In this document: positions 7,425-15,658 of the stretch, piece by piece
Layout: each line of letters starts with the position of its first letter
Numbering within the stretch: position 1 is the stretch's first letter
Assembly (NCBI RefSeq): GCF_021655075.1
Contig: NZ_PPXX01000061.1
Location: 1-63,392 of the forward strand
Length of the DNA: 63,392 bases
Reading direction: 5' to 3'
Source: Clostridium sp. Cult2
GTDB lineage: Bacteria > Bacillota > Clostridia > Tissierellales > Tepidimicrobiaceae
The notes under the pieces: model-generated
Told to the model about the DNA's origin: nothing
What the model saw: only the letters and a program-made list of their open reading frames with translations
Database searches by the model: none
Program-made: the position numbers and the translations under genes

Positions 7425-8618
7425 CTACCTAAACATAATAGTCGTGTTCCCCGCCTCAACTATTACTGTAATGGTTATAAAGAACATAGTTGCAACAGAA
7501 AGTATTCCTACCAATAACAATAGTAATGACTTAGATACTTCGCTAAAGCTACTAGAAATATTAATAGATGCAATAGGCTCTATTAGTGCAGCAATTGCCT
7601 TATAAACAAATATTAAAACTATTATTTTAATAGCAGGAGCTATACATATAAAAAACAAAACCACAAGACCAATCATTCCTATACCATTTTTCAATATTGC
7701 TGAACAACCTACAACTGCTTCTACGGCATCAGATAAAAATTTTCCTATTATCGGTATAAAATTATCTACAGCAAACTTGGCGGTTCTAATAGTAACCCCA
7801 TCGATATTAGAACCTATCCCATACATAGTAATTATGCCAATAAACACGGTGAAAGAAGCACTAATAATAACAATTATTATTTGTCGCATTAGTTCAGATA
7901 ATTTAGAAAACTGAACTTTTTGTGAAATATTGCTTATTACACCAATAATAAAAGTAAAAAATATTAATGGAAACACCAAGTTTTTAATCAAGAATCCAAT
8001 TATGTTGACTACTCCAATTACCAAAGGATGAAAAATAAGTCTAGTATTGGGTCCGCCTATTGCAGTTAGTAAAGTCAATAAGATAGGTAAAATGATTTGC
8101 ATAAAATTAACCATTTGAACTACAGTTTTTTTACCTAAATCCAAAGCTAACATAAAGCTATTTATCATCAACATAGCCAAAATTATATAACAAGCGTAGT
8201 GAGCTAGTTGTGCCACTGTATCTTTTTCAAATGTACTTTGCAAATTTGTTAAAATTGAACAAGCTACAGTTATTATTAGTATTTGAAAAATCAGGTTAAA
8301 ATTGTTCAGTATCTCTTTAAAAAAAATCTTCACTACTCCATCTTTTATTTGGGTAATATCTAATTTGTTTTCGCCTTTAACCATAGATATAATGTTTTCT
8401 TTTATATTTATTCTGGGATAAAAACCTTCGTTTCCTGCTAATATATCTTCTAATATAAGTTCTAGTTCATTTATTTTTAAACTATTTAATTGCTCCTCTA
8501 AAAATTTATCCGTAATACTAACATTATTTTCATCTAGATTTTCAGCATATGAGAAATGTGAAAACACTATTAATATTAATATAATTAGTTTAACTAAAAC
8601 CCTTTTATTTTTATTCAT
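7425..8618 (-). CDS. spoIIIAE: Stage III sporulation protein AE
   Basis: About 397 residues: a signal-like N-terminus (LVKLIILILIVFSHFSYA), a periplasmic-type segment to about residue 105, then a run of roughly seven hydrophobic helices. The size and polytopic layout match SpoIIIAE, the large integral membrane subunit of the channel. I place the start at the ATG at 8618 (MNKNKRVL) because AGGTGGAG lies upstream; the longer GTG start would overlap that site. Confidence 0.93.
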   Translation of the reverse strand: MNKNKRVLVKLIILILIVFSHFSYAENLDENNVSITDKFLEEQLNSLKINELELILEDILAGNEGFYPRINIKENIISMVKGENKLDITQIKDGVVKIFFKEILNNFNLIFQILIITVACSILTNLQSTFEKDTVAQLAHYACYIILAMLMINSFMLALDLGKKTVVQMVNFMQIILPILLTLLTAIGGPNTRLIFHPLVIGVVNIIGFLIKNLVFPLIFFTFIIGVISNISQKVQFSKLSELMRQIIIVIISASFTVFIGIITMYGIGSNIDGVTIRTAKFAVDNFIPIIGKFLSDAVEAVVGCSAILKNGIGMIGLVVLFFICIAPAIKIIVLIFVYKAIAALIEPIASINISSSFSEVSKSLLLLLVGILSVATMFFITITVIVEAGNTTIMFR

Positions 8619-8629
8619 CTTCTCCACCT

Positions 8630-9019
8630 TTAGGGAAGTATTTTTATAATCAATTCCATCAATGCTATTAAAATCGGAATAGCAAGTACCATCATTACTA
8701 TCTTTCCACCTAATTCAATCTTTGATGCAATTGCTTCTTCGCCTGCGTCTCTAGATATCTGAGCACCAAATTCAACTATATATGCAATGCCTATAATTTT
8801 AAGTATAGTTGTAAAATATGTAAATTCGACACTGGTACTCTTAGCTAATTGACTTAATGTTTCAACTACATATACCAATTTATCAAGAATCATAAAAAAT
8901 ATTAGTATGCCTGTTACTAGGCTAATAAATATAGCAAATTCAGATCCAATTGTTCTCCGGACTAATACTGCCAGTACTGTAGATATAATTCCTATCCCAA
9001 CAATTTGTATAATTTCCAT
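8630..9019 (-). CDS. spoIIIAD: Stage III sporulation protein AD
   Basis: A 129-residue, very hydrophobic protein with about four membrane helices. IIQIVGIGIISTVLAVLVRR at the start and IVEFGAQISRDAGEEAIASK in the middle are family hallmarks. Related in layout to the small type III secretion export subunits. Part of the SpoIIIA channel. Confidence 0.93.
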   Translation of the reverse strand: MEIIQIVGIGIISTVLAVLVRRTIGSEFAIFISLVTGILIFFMILDKLVYVVETLSQLAKSTSVEFTYFTTILKIIGIAYIVEFGAQISRDAGEEAIASKIELGGKIVMMVLAIPILIALMELIIKILP

Positions 9020-9034
9020 AATATCACTTCCCGT

Positions 9035-9232
9035 TTAATATAGCTGAAATAAAGTCTTTATGCTATTAAATAATTTAGAAATTAAACCTATAACCATACT
9101 AAAAACAATTACAACTCCTAATAAAGTTGTAATATAGGCAAACTCCTCTTTACCTGCCTTATCTAAAACAGTATGAAGGATACCCAACAATATGCCTATA
9201 CCTGCTATTTTGAATATCAAATCTATATCCAT
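9035..9232 (-). CDS. spoIIIAC: Stage III sporulation protein AC
   Basis: A 65-residue, two-helix membrane protein (DLIFKIAGIGILLGILHTVL, then EEFAYITTLLGVVIVFSMVI). This is the full length of SpoIIIAC, a small subunit that resembles type III export apparatus proteins. Confidence 0.93.
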   Translation of the reverse strand: MDIDLIFKIAGIGILLGILHTVLDKAGKEEFAYITTLLGVVIVFSMVIGLISKLFNSIKTLFQLY

Positions 9233-9246
9233 ATCTTCTCTCTCCT

Positions 9247-9771
9247 CTACAACAGAATTATCACAATAGTAATCCCAGTAAGTATTCCTAGATTTTTATA
9301 CATCTTTTCATTCTTATCTCTTTCTAGTTTTGCTTCCTTTTGAAGTATTTCCAACTGATTAAAAATAAATTTGAAATTTTTCTCTTGATCTTGTCTATCA
9401 GATGAACCTAAGACCCTTCCTAAGGATAAAAAAATTTCTATATCCTCTTTTTTAAAACTTAATCTATCTTTTAACAATACAATTACGCTATAAAAGCTAT
9501 GATATATATCTCCAGTTTTGTTATGTAGTAAATGTAATTTTATTTCTTCAAATATATAAGATATTTTTTTATTCCCTTTGTTATAAACATTGGTTAAAGC
9601 TTCTGGTAATGGAATGGCACCATATACAATTTCTGTTTCCAAAATTTTAAAACATTGCTCTAGGTATAAAAGATTATTTAATCTATTAGAAAATCTACTT
9701 CCATAATGATAACCCATTAGAGTAGTAGAAAGGATAATTAATAATCCCCCTATGATTTTTATTAAAGCCAT
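9247..9771 (-). CDS. spoIIIAB: Stage III sporulation protein AB
   Basis: A 174-residue protein with an N-terminal membrane helix (IIGGLLIILSTTLMGYHYG), a helical cytoplasmic domain (LEQCFKILETEIVYGAIPLPEAL) and a C-terminal membrane helix (ILTGITIVIILL). It resembles type II secretion F subunits in layout. Position between spoIIIAA and spoIIIAC agrees. Confidence 0.92.
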   Translation of the reverse strand: MALIKIIGGLLIILSTTLMGYHYGSRFSNRLNNLLYLEQCFKILETEIVYGAIPLPEALTNVYNKGNKKISYIFEEIKLHLLHNKTGDIYHSFYSVIVLLKDRLSFKKEDIEIFLSLGRVLGSSDRQDQEKNFKFIFNQLEILQKEAKLERDKNEKMYKNLGILTGITIVIILL

Positions 9772-9789
9772 AAAACCCCTTCTTTCTTG

Positions 9790-10764
9790 TTAAATTATGG
9801 AGGTAAAAGTATCACCTTCTATAATATCCTTTATTGTACCTACTCCCTTTGAATTATCTAAAAATATATATCTTTTAAAAATTTTGTCTTCAATTAACAT
9901 TCTTAGACTTCTCTTTGAAAGTAAATCCTCTAAATTACTTCCATGGATAGTTGCAATTATCTTTACTCCTGCTTTAAGAGCCTCATGAATAGCATCTACA
10001 TCAGTAATACTACCAATCTCATCCATAGCTATTATTTCTGGTGACATTGCTCTTATTAGCATAATTGTACCATCCTTTTTATTGCAACCGTCTAAAACGT
10101 CTGTCCTTAACCCAATCTGGAATTGAGGCATTCCATTGTACATACCTGCTAACTCAGACCTTTCATCTATAACCCCTACCTTTAGCCCTTTTCCCCCCAA
10201 TAATTTACTTCCATTGCTTAAATTCCTTATCAAATCCCTTAAAATAGTAGTTTTCCCGCATTGAGGTGGAGAAACAATTAATGTATTATGAATAGTTTGA
10301 GGAAAATCAATAATGTATTTTATTAGTTTTTCCGAAACTCCTATTTTTTCCCTTGCAATCCGAATATTCAATGAAGATATATTTCTAATAGTCTCAATTC
10401 CCTTTGTACCATATAATACCTTTCCTCCTATACCTACTCTATGACCTCCTCTTAATGTAATAAATCCATTTTTAATTTCTTCTTCAAAGGCATAAACTGA
10501 ATAGTTACTAACAAGTTGGAAAGTCTCAATCAATTCTTGCTTGTTAACCAATCTACCTTCCTCTTTATTTTTAGTTAAGGAGCCCTTTGATGTAACGAAA
10601 TAGTCAGAATTGTTTAAATATATATTGATAGGTACTCCATATCTAAGCCTTATTTCTTCTATAATCCCTTTATATTTATTTGGAATATTTTTAAGAATGT
10701 GGCTTAATTCTAAACTAATATATTCCAATACATTTTCATATATTACAATTTCCTTTTCATCCAT
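9790..10764 (-). CDS. spoIIIAA: Stage III sporulation protein AA, ATPase
   Basis: A 324-residue AAA-type ATPase related to secretion ATPases, thought to power the SpoIIIA channel. The Walker A is SPPQCGKTTILRD (around residue 165), followed by VGVIDERSELAGMYNG and a Walker B MSPEIIAMDEIG; TIHGSNLEDL matches the sensor region. First gene of the operon, with AAAGGAGGGA six bases before its ATG and a SigE-like promoter just upstream. Confidence 0.95.
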   Translation of the reverse strand: MDEKEIVIYENVLEYISLELSHILKNIPNKYKGIIEEIRLRYGVPINIYLNNSDYFVTSKGSLTKNKEEGRLVNKQELIETFQLVSNYSVYAFEEEIKNGFITLRGGHRVGIGGKVLYGTKGIETIRNISSLNIRIAREKIGVSEKLIKYIIDFPQTIHNTLIVSPPQCGKTTILRDLIRNLSNGSKLLGGKGLKVGVIDERSELAGMYNGMPQFQIGLRTDVLDGCNKKDGTIMLIRAMSPEIIAMDEIGSITDVDAIHEALKAGVKIIATIHGSNLEDLLSKRSLRMLIEDKIFKRYIFLDNSKGVGTIKDIIEGDTFTSII

Positions 10765-10785
10765 GACATGTCCCTCCTTTATATA

Positions 10786-10813
10786 TAAATATGAACAAGC
10801 TTAAAAAATATGC
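10786..10813 (-). promoter_or_regulatory. Putative SigE-type promoter of the spoIIIA operon
   Basis: Minus strand: GCATATT (10813-10807) matches the SigE -35 consensus and CATATTTA (10793-10786) is close to the SigE -10 CATACANT, with a 13-bp spacer. Transcription would begin just before the spoIIIAA ribosome binding site. spoIIIA is SigE-controlled in Bacillus, which supports the call. Confidence 0.5.
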
Positions 10814-10853
10814 AAAAAAAAGAGACTTAAAACCATAATGGTTTTAAGTCTCT
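10813..10853 (-). terminator. Intrinsic terminator after the CD1247-type gene
   Basis: A perfect 15-bp stem (AGAGACTTAAAACCA with its complement, arms 10821-10835 and 10839-10853) with a 3-nt loop, followed on the minus strand by eight T residues. It ends the efp/CD1247 transcripts. Its poly-T tail touches the -35 region of the spoIIIA promoter. Confidence 0.9.
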
Positions 10854-10863
10854 TTTTAATTTA

Positions 10864-11202
10864 TTATTCGTCTAATTTTTCTTCTAAATCATCTTCATCA
10901 AATTCTTCATAATCAAAGTCATCGTCAAAATAATCATCATCAAATTCTTCATAAGGATAATAATCATCTTCATCATCAAATTCATATAGTTCTTCTTCAA
11001 CATCCGTTAAATCCTCATCTATATATTCTACATATTGTTCTAAGTCGTTATAATCTTCGATTACCTCATCTATTACATCTGCAAAATCCTCTAAGGCATC
11101 TATTATATGTAATAATAGTTTGCCTTCTTTTGATTCTTTGTCAATTTCAAGACCTTCAGCCAATCCTTTTAAGTATGATACTTTCTGGTAAAGATATTCC
11201 AT
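10864..11202 (-). CDS. CD1247 N-terminal domain protein with acidic tail
   Basis: A 112-residue protein. The first 60 residues (EYLYQKVSYLKGLAEGLEID, then LLLHIIDALEDFADVI) match the conserved clostridial CD1247-type helical domain. The rest is almost entirely Asp, Glu, Tyr and Phe and is probably disordered. Function unknown. It lies directly after efp. Confidence 0.8.
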   Translation of the reverse strand: MEYLYQKVSYLKGLAEGLEIDKESKEGKLLLHIIDALEDFADVIDEVIEDYNDLEQYVEYIDEDLTDVEEELYEFDDEDDYYPYEEFDDDYFDDDFDYEEFDEDDLEEKLDE

Positions 11203-11241
11203 GTAAATCCCTCCTATAAATTTTTATATTTTTATTATTCC

Positions 11242-11799
11242 CTAGGCCCTTGATAAATACTCACCTGTTCTAGTGTCTATTTTGATTTTATCCCCTATAT
11301 TGACAAATAAAGGCACATTTACAACAGCACCTGTTTCAAGGGTTGCAGGTTTTGTAGCTCCTGTTGCTGTATCCCCTTTGACTCCTGGCTCAGTATGAGA
11401 TACAACTAATTCTACAAAGTTAGGTGCTACCACTTCAAAAGGCTTACCTTCATAGAATCTAATAATAGCATTATCATTTTCTTTAATATATACTATTGCT
11501 TCTTCTACCTGGCCCTTTTCCAATGGCAATTGTTCATAAGTTTCATTATCCATAAAATAATAAAGAGTTCCATCATTGTATAGATACTGCATTTCCTTTG
11601 TCTCAATTCTAGCTTTTGGGTATCTATCATTAGGATTAAAAGTTAAATCTTTTATTGTACCAGTCATTACGCTTTTTATTTTAGCTCGAACAAAAGCAGC
11701 GCCTTTTCCTGGCTTAACGTGTTGAAAATCCACAATTTGATATACATCTCCATCCATTTCAAAAGTAACTCCTTTTCTAAAATCTCCTGCTGAAATCAT
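11242..11799 (-). CDS. efp: Translation elongation factor P
   Basis: A 185-residue three-domain protein with the full EF-P layout: KOW-like domain 1 containing [16 protein letters not shown], then the two OB domains, ending [12 protein letters not shown]. The tip Lys in KPGKGAA is the usual modification site. EF-P rescues ribosomes stalled on polyproline. AAGGAGG sits seven bases before the ATG. No modification-enzyme gene is seen nearby. Confidence 0.96.
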   Translation of the reverse strand: MISAGDFRKGVTFEMDGDVYQIVDFQHVKPGKGAAFVRAKIKSVMTGTIKDLTFNPNDRYPKARIETKEMQYLYNDGTLYYFMDNETYEQLPLEKGQVEEAIVYIKENDNAIIRFYEGKPFEVVAPNFVELVVSHTEPGVKGDTATGATKPATLETGAVVNVPLFVNIGDKIKIDTRTGEYLSRA

Positions 11800-11811
11800 A
11801 TTAAAACCTCC

Positions 11812-12252
11812 TTAAACATTTTCATTCATAATACTAAACGCTTCCAATGCCAATAAATAACTATTTACACCAAAACCAGATATTTGACCCTCGCATACGG
11901 GAGCAGTTACGGATTTCTTTCTGAAATCTTCTCTTTTAAAAATATTGGACAAATGAACCTCAATTACAGGTATATTCAATACCTCAATAGCATCTCTAAT
12001 GGAGATACTATAATGGGTATAACCACCTGGATTGATTATGACCCCATTATAATAATCATCTAAGGTACTATGAAGCTTATCTATAATCTCTCCTTCACAA
12101 TTAGATTGGAATACTTCAACTTCCATGTTAAGTTTCTCTGATTCTAATTGAATCATATTGTCTATCTCTTTTAATGTTAAATTCCCGTATATTGATTTAT
12201 CCCTTCTGCCCAATAGATTCATATTAGGACCATGAATTACTAAAATTTTCAT
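11812..12252 (-). CDS. aroQ: 3-dehydroquinate dehydratase, type II
   Basis: About 146 residues. Catalyses the third step of the shikimate pathway. Motifs: HGPNMNLLGRRDKSIYG (catalytic Tyr), FQSNCEGEIID, INPGGYTHYSISIRDAI and EVHLSNIFKREDFRKKS. The ATG at 12252 is favoured by GAAGGAAG six bases upstream. Adjacent to aroK and efp, a common Firmicute arrangement. Confidence 0.96.
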   Translation of the reverse strand: MKILVIHGPNMNLLGRRDKSIYGNLTLKEIDNMIQLESEKLNMEVEVFQSNCEGEIIDKLHSTLDDYYNGVIINPGGYTHYSISIRDAIEVLNIPVIEVHLSNIFKREDFRKKSVTAPVCEGQISGFGVNSYLLALEAFSIMNENV

Positions 12253-12303
12253 CAACATCTTCCTTCATTATATAATATTATTTTATTATATCAATCATTA
12301 AAA

Positions 12304-12858
12304 TCAACTACAAGGGTTAAGCTGTTTAAAGATATAAATAATTTCATCACCAATTTTTTCAATAGTTTTGCCATCCACATTGATAATTTGGTTTGCACTT
12401 GCAAGATATATTTTTTCTCTTTCTTTATATATCTTTTTAATCCTCTGTCTAAGACATGAGCTATCTTTAAGGAGTGGCCTTCTTTCTTTAGAAGATGGAG
12501 TAGATTCTATATTTGAAACCATAGTATTTATACTAGCTTTTAACAGAAAAATTATTCCATTACTTTGCAATAATTGGATATTTTTATTATTTAATACTAC
12601 TCCACCCCCTGTAGATATTACAGTTCTTTTTTCTGAAGCTACCCTTTTTATAGCTTTTTTTTCTAAAAACCTAAAGTACTCTTCTCCATACTTACTAAAT
12701 ATATCATCAATGGTTTCCCCAGTAAAAGATATTATCATATCATCAGTATCAATAAATTTCCTTTTCGTTTTATTAGCTATGTATTTCCCAACACCAGTTT
12801 TCCCAACTCCACTCATTCCAATTAAAACAATATTTTTAGAATTAATATTAATATTCAT
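12304..12858 (-). CDS. aroK: Shikimate kinase
   Basis: About 184 residues. Phosphorylates shikimate at O3 using ATP. Walker A GMSGVGKTGVGK, the substrate-binding DTDDMI, and STGGGVVLN are all present; the lid region is SSKERRPLLKD. The ATG at 12858 overlaps the comFB end by 11 bp; an upstream ATG at 12870 abuts its ribosome site and is less likely. It may be co-transcribed with the pilus locus. Confidence 0.93.
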   Translation of the reverse strand: MNININSKNIVLIGMSGVGKTGVGKYIANKTKRKFIDTDDMIISFTGETIDDIFSKYGEEYFRFLEKKAIKRVASEKRTVISTGGGVVLNNKNIQLLQSNGIIFLLKASINTMVSNIESTPSSKERRPLLKDSSCLRQRIKKIYKEREKIYLASANQIINVDGKTIEKIGDEIIYIFKQLNPCS

Positions 12859-13117
12859 GCCTTGGCTCATTCCTTACTATTTCAATAGCTTTCACAATCT
12901 CTGTTATTAAATCTGCATCAAATTGATAATTTAATGTATTAACTTTCCCGTACAATTCTCCTTTTTCAGTTACAACATATTTAGGTTTTAAATTATTTAG
13001 GGTAAGGGCTGCAATATCTAATTTACATTTATTGCAGGTACATATGTCCTCTTTATCTTTCAATATTCTATTTATTGCATATAAAACTTCATCTTCCATT
13101 AAATTTCGCAACTCCAC
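12848..13117 (-). CDS. comFB: ComFB family protein (late competence/cyclic dinucleotide receptor family)
   Basis: An 89-residue protein with the ComFB layout: an N-terminal helix (NLMEDEVLYAINRILKD), a central Cys cluster CTCNKCKLDIAALTLN, and a C-terminal helix (DADLITEIVKAIEIVRNEP). ComFB proteins have been described as cyclic-di-nucleotide receptors tied to motility and competence. Here it lies last after the minor pilins of the T4P locus, 32 bp behind a PilX-like gene. A regulatory role in the pilus system is inference. Confidence 0.8.
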   Translation of the reverse strand: MELRNLMEDEVLYAINRILKDKEDICTCNKCKLDIAALTLNNLKPKYVVTEKGELYGKVNTLNYQFDADLITEIVKAIEIVRNEPRHEY

Positions 13118-13149
13118 ATTTATCCCTCCTTAAAAAATCAGTAATTTAA

Positions 13150-14178
13150 TCAGTAATTTTTAATGTGTTGAATCTTAGGTTCTATAAATTTAGGTAAATA
13201 AATACCATATTCCTTAATAAAGTTATAGTTGTAATTTATTTGAACTTTTTCATAGTCTAATAGATTTTCATAACAATTATTCAACAGAATAATTCCATGG
13301 ATTTTCACTTCCTTGGAAGGATTAATAATAATTTGGCCATTATGGAGAATTACAATACCATCTAATTCAAAATCGCTATTTATTATCAAATCCCCTTCTA
13401 CATGAATAATCCCTTTTAATTTAACCTTCTCCCAATCCTTTTCTGAAGCAATAGATAAAATTGGAACAGTATGACTATTCCTTAGCAATAAAAATATCTC
13501 TTCATTTACTAAAATTTCTCTCTTTACTGGTTCATCAATATTATTTCTAAAAAATTCAATATTGATTCTATTATCTAACCCATTAATAATTTTTACCTCT
13601 TCATAGTCTATTGCATCTATAGCTTTTATTCCATTAGGTAGTTTTGGGATTTCAATTTTTTCTTGTAAATGCAGCATATAATTTGTAAATTCCTCCACCT
13701 TATCCTGTTGAATATGTTCTATGGATACTATTGGAATCCACATTTCAAATAAATCATTGATTATTGTCATCTTTGCTAAAATATTCTTAGAAATACCAAA
13801 ATAGGTACTAGAGGTTTTAAATTCTAAAATTCTTCTTTTGTTCTCTTCAGCAAAACTCAAATTAACAATATTATTGTTATCATCTTCAAATAAATCTTTA
13901 TTGTCTAAAGAAATTTTTCCATCATAAGTTGGACCTAGTCTTCCATACTTTAAATAGGTTTCTATTCTTGGTAACAACTGTCCATAATAGTATTCTTCCT
14001 TATTTAATACCATATGTATTTTGCTTTCTGCAAGATAGTAAGCTTGAATATTATTTTTACTAGAGTTTATAATTAAATATTCTTGGTTAGATGTATATAT
14101 TAAAAACAAGGCAGAAATCAACGTTATAACCATAATAAATAAAGCGTTAATAGAAATAAATCCTTTATCCTTATTCAC
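13150..14178 (-). CDS. PilX-like minor pilin or pilus assembly protein
   Basis: A 342-residue protein with a pilin-like N-terminus (DKGFISINALFIMVITLISA, one membrane helix) and the conserved AYYLAESKIH that follows the helix in PilX-type proteins. The 280-residue C-terminal part is beta-rich and ends in GIILLNN-type strands that look like a right-handed helical or bactofilin-like wall (LKGIIHVEGDLIINSDFELD, IVILHNGQIII, VKIHGIILL). The methylated Phe is preceded by KG, but Glu5 is missing, so processing is uncertain. Confidence 0.65.
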   Translation of the reverse strand: MNKDKGFISINALFIMVITLISALFLIYTSNQEYLIINSSKNNIQAYYLAESKIHMVLNKEEYYYGQLLPRIETYLKYGRLGPTYDGKISLDNKDLFEDDNNNIVNLSFAEENKRRILEFKTSSTYFGISKNILAKMTIINDLFEMWIPIVSIEHIQQDKVEEFTNYMLHLQEKIEIPKLPNGIKAIDAIDYEEVKIINGLDNRINIEFFRNNIDEPVKREILVNEEIFLLLRNSHTVPILSIASEKDWEKVKLKGIIHVEGDLIINSDFELDGIVILHNGQIIINPSKEVKIHGIILLNNCYENLLDYEKVQINYNYNFIKEYGIYLPKFIEPKIQHIKNY

Positions 14179-14194
14179 AATTCCACCTCATAAT

Positions 14195-14743
14195 TTAATA
14201 AATAACTGGGCATCTAATATTGAGTTTTGACTGAAATCTTATTTCTTTATTGTTTTTTCCTTCTAATGTAATAGATAGATTAATTAATTTTGTGTTAAAA
14301 TTTGCATTTGATCCATCTATAGATATTATATATTCAGCAATTTCATTATTCCCACTAAAAGCGCTCCCTTTTGGCAATTTGTCGATGTTAGTGTTAAAAG
14401 CATCTCTATATATCCTGTTATTTTTATAAAAATATGTAGAATAATTATATTTATAAGTGCCCCCTGAATCATATTTCATAATTACAAAACCAAGATTATT
14501 TTCATATCTTTCTTCTAAACCATCAAATTTATTGAGTGCTATTACCTTATCTGCTCCTTTTATCTCTCTTTTTATATACTCTATCACATATCTACCGTTT
14601 AATAACACTTCGTCTTCAAATTCCCCTAGTTTACAACTTTTAATGGTAAAATTAAGGATAGAAAATAGAGTTAAAACAATTATGGAACTAATGGCAAAAG
14701 ATAATATAAGCTCTACCAATGTAAACCCTTTATTTTTATTCAT
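14195..14743 (-). CDS. Type IV prepilin, PilW/ComGF-like minor pilin
   Basis: A 182-residue protein with the class III leader MNKNKG and cleaved helix FTLVELILSFAISSIIVL, including Glu5. The globular part carries the YVIEYIKREIKGADKV segment characteristic of PilW-type minor pilins. Part of the minor pilin set; likely primes pilus assembly. Confidence 0.85.
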   Translation of the reverse strand: MNKNKGFTLVELILSFAISSIIVLTLFSILNFTIKSCKLGEFEDEVLLNGRYVIEYIKREIKGADKVIALNKFDGLEERYENNLGFVIMKYDSGGTYKYNYSTYFYKNNRIYRDAFNTNIDKLPKGSAFSGNNEIAEYIISIDGSNANFNTKLINLSITLEGKNNKEIRFQSKLNIRCPVIY

Positions 14744-14745
14744 AA

Positions 14746-15192
14746 TTATTCTCCATCCACTATTGGTACAGGAATAAATGTCAATATCTCAATGCTTTTT
14801 ATTTTCTTATTATCCTTATACGGAGCAACTTCTATCTCTAATTCCCACAGACTTATACTATTATTCTTCTTATATATAGTACAAAAATATTTATATTCTT
14901 CACTTTTATTATCTAATGGCAATCTAACAGCTATTGCATCTGAATCATGCAAAGTATCAATTAACACTTTTAAACTCATATCAAATATATGTTCTTCATC
15001 TGTCCAACTATAATCAAAAGCTTTGATTTGTTCTATAGTAGATTCTGCAATGAATAGCATTTCCATTTTATGTTTGGCAATCCTCATATTGTCTATAGCA
15101 GTGTTTAAAATTGGCAAGCAGCTCACTGCTATAACCCCTAGTAGAAATAATCCCATTATTGTTTCTGCAAGAAGGAAACCTTTTTTATTCAT
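14746..15192 (-). CDS. Type IV prepilin, PilV/GspI-like minor pilin
   Basis: A 148-residue protein with leader MNKKG and hydrophobic segment FLLAETIMGLFLLGVIAVSC, Glu at +5. KMEMLFIAESTIEQIKAFDY after the helix fits PilV/GspI-type pseudopilins. Directly between the GspH-like and PilW-like genes, which is the usual minor-pilin order. Confidence 0.82.
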   Translation of the reverse strand: MNKKGFLLAETIMGLFLLGVIAVSCLPILNTAIDNMRIAKHKMEMLFIAESTIEQIKAFDYSWTDEEHIFDMSLKVLIDTLHDSDAIAVRLPLDNKSEEYKYFCTIYKKNNSISLWELEIEVAPYKDNKKIKSIEILTFIPVPIVDGE

Positions 15193-15652
15193 TCTTTTTT
15201 CCCTTTCGATTGTAATATATATTTACTTTACCTGTTGCAGGGGTAATAGTAATTTCTATTGTTTCTCCCTTACTATTCTCTAAATATATAGTTCCTGCAT
15301 TTTTAGGGGCTCCTGAATAGTTGAATACCAATTCATCATTTTCTATATTAGTACTTTTTACTTTAATGCCATTGGTAAATTCCTTTTTCTTAATGGTTTC
15401 AGGAAATTTACTATATTTAATTATTAAATAAGAATTATTATTGGTCCTTATATCAATTCTATATAATCTAGATTCTACTACTGCTCTATTCCTAGCATAG
15501 TTTATATCATTCTTAAATTCCCTTAGTTCTTTTCTTTCCTTATAATTTTGAATATTATTGCCCTTGTAAGCAGGTATAATTAGCAATATGGATAATATAC
15601 TTATTATCACAAGAAGCTCAATTAAGGTAATCCCCCTAGTATCCCTTAACAT
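15185..15652 (-). CDS. Type IV prepilin, GspH/FimT-like minor pilin
   Basis: A 155-residue protein with leader MLRDTRG and helix ITLIELLVIISILSILLIIP, Glu at +5. The C-terminal domain has the GspH-like pattern LREFKNDINYARNRAVVESR, then strands ending PATGKVNIYY. The residue after the cleavage site is Ile, not Phe. It overlaps the PilV-like gene by 8 bp. Confidence 0.83.
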   Translation of the reverse strand: MLRDTRGITLIELLVIISILSILLIIPAYKGNNIQNYKERKELREFKNDINYARNRAVVESRLYRIDIRTNNNSYLIIKYSKFPETIKKKEFTNGIKVKSTNIENDELVFNYSGAPKNAGTIYLENSKGETIEITITPATGKVNIYYNRKGKKNE

Positions 15653-15658
15653 TTTATT

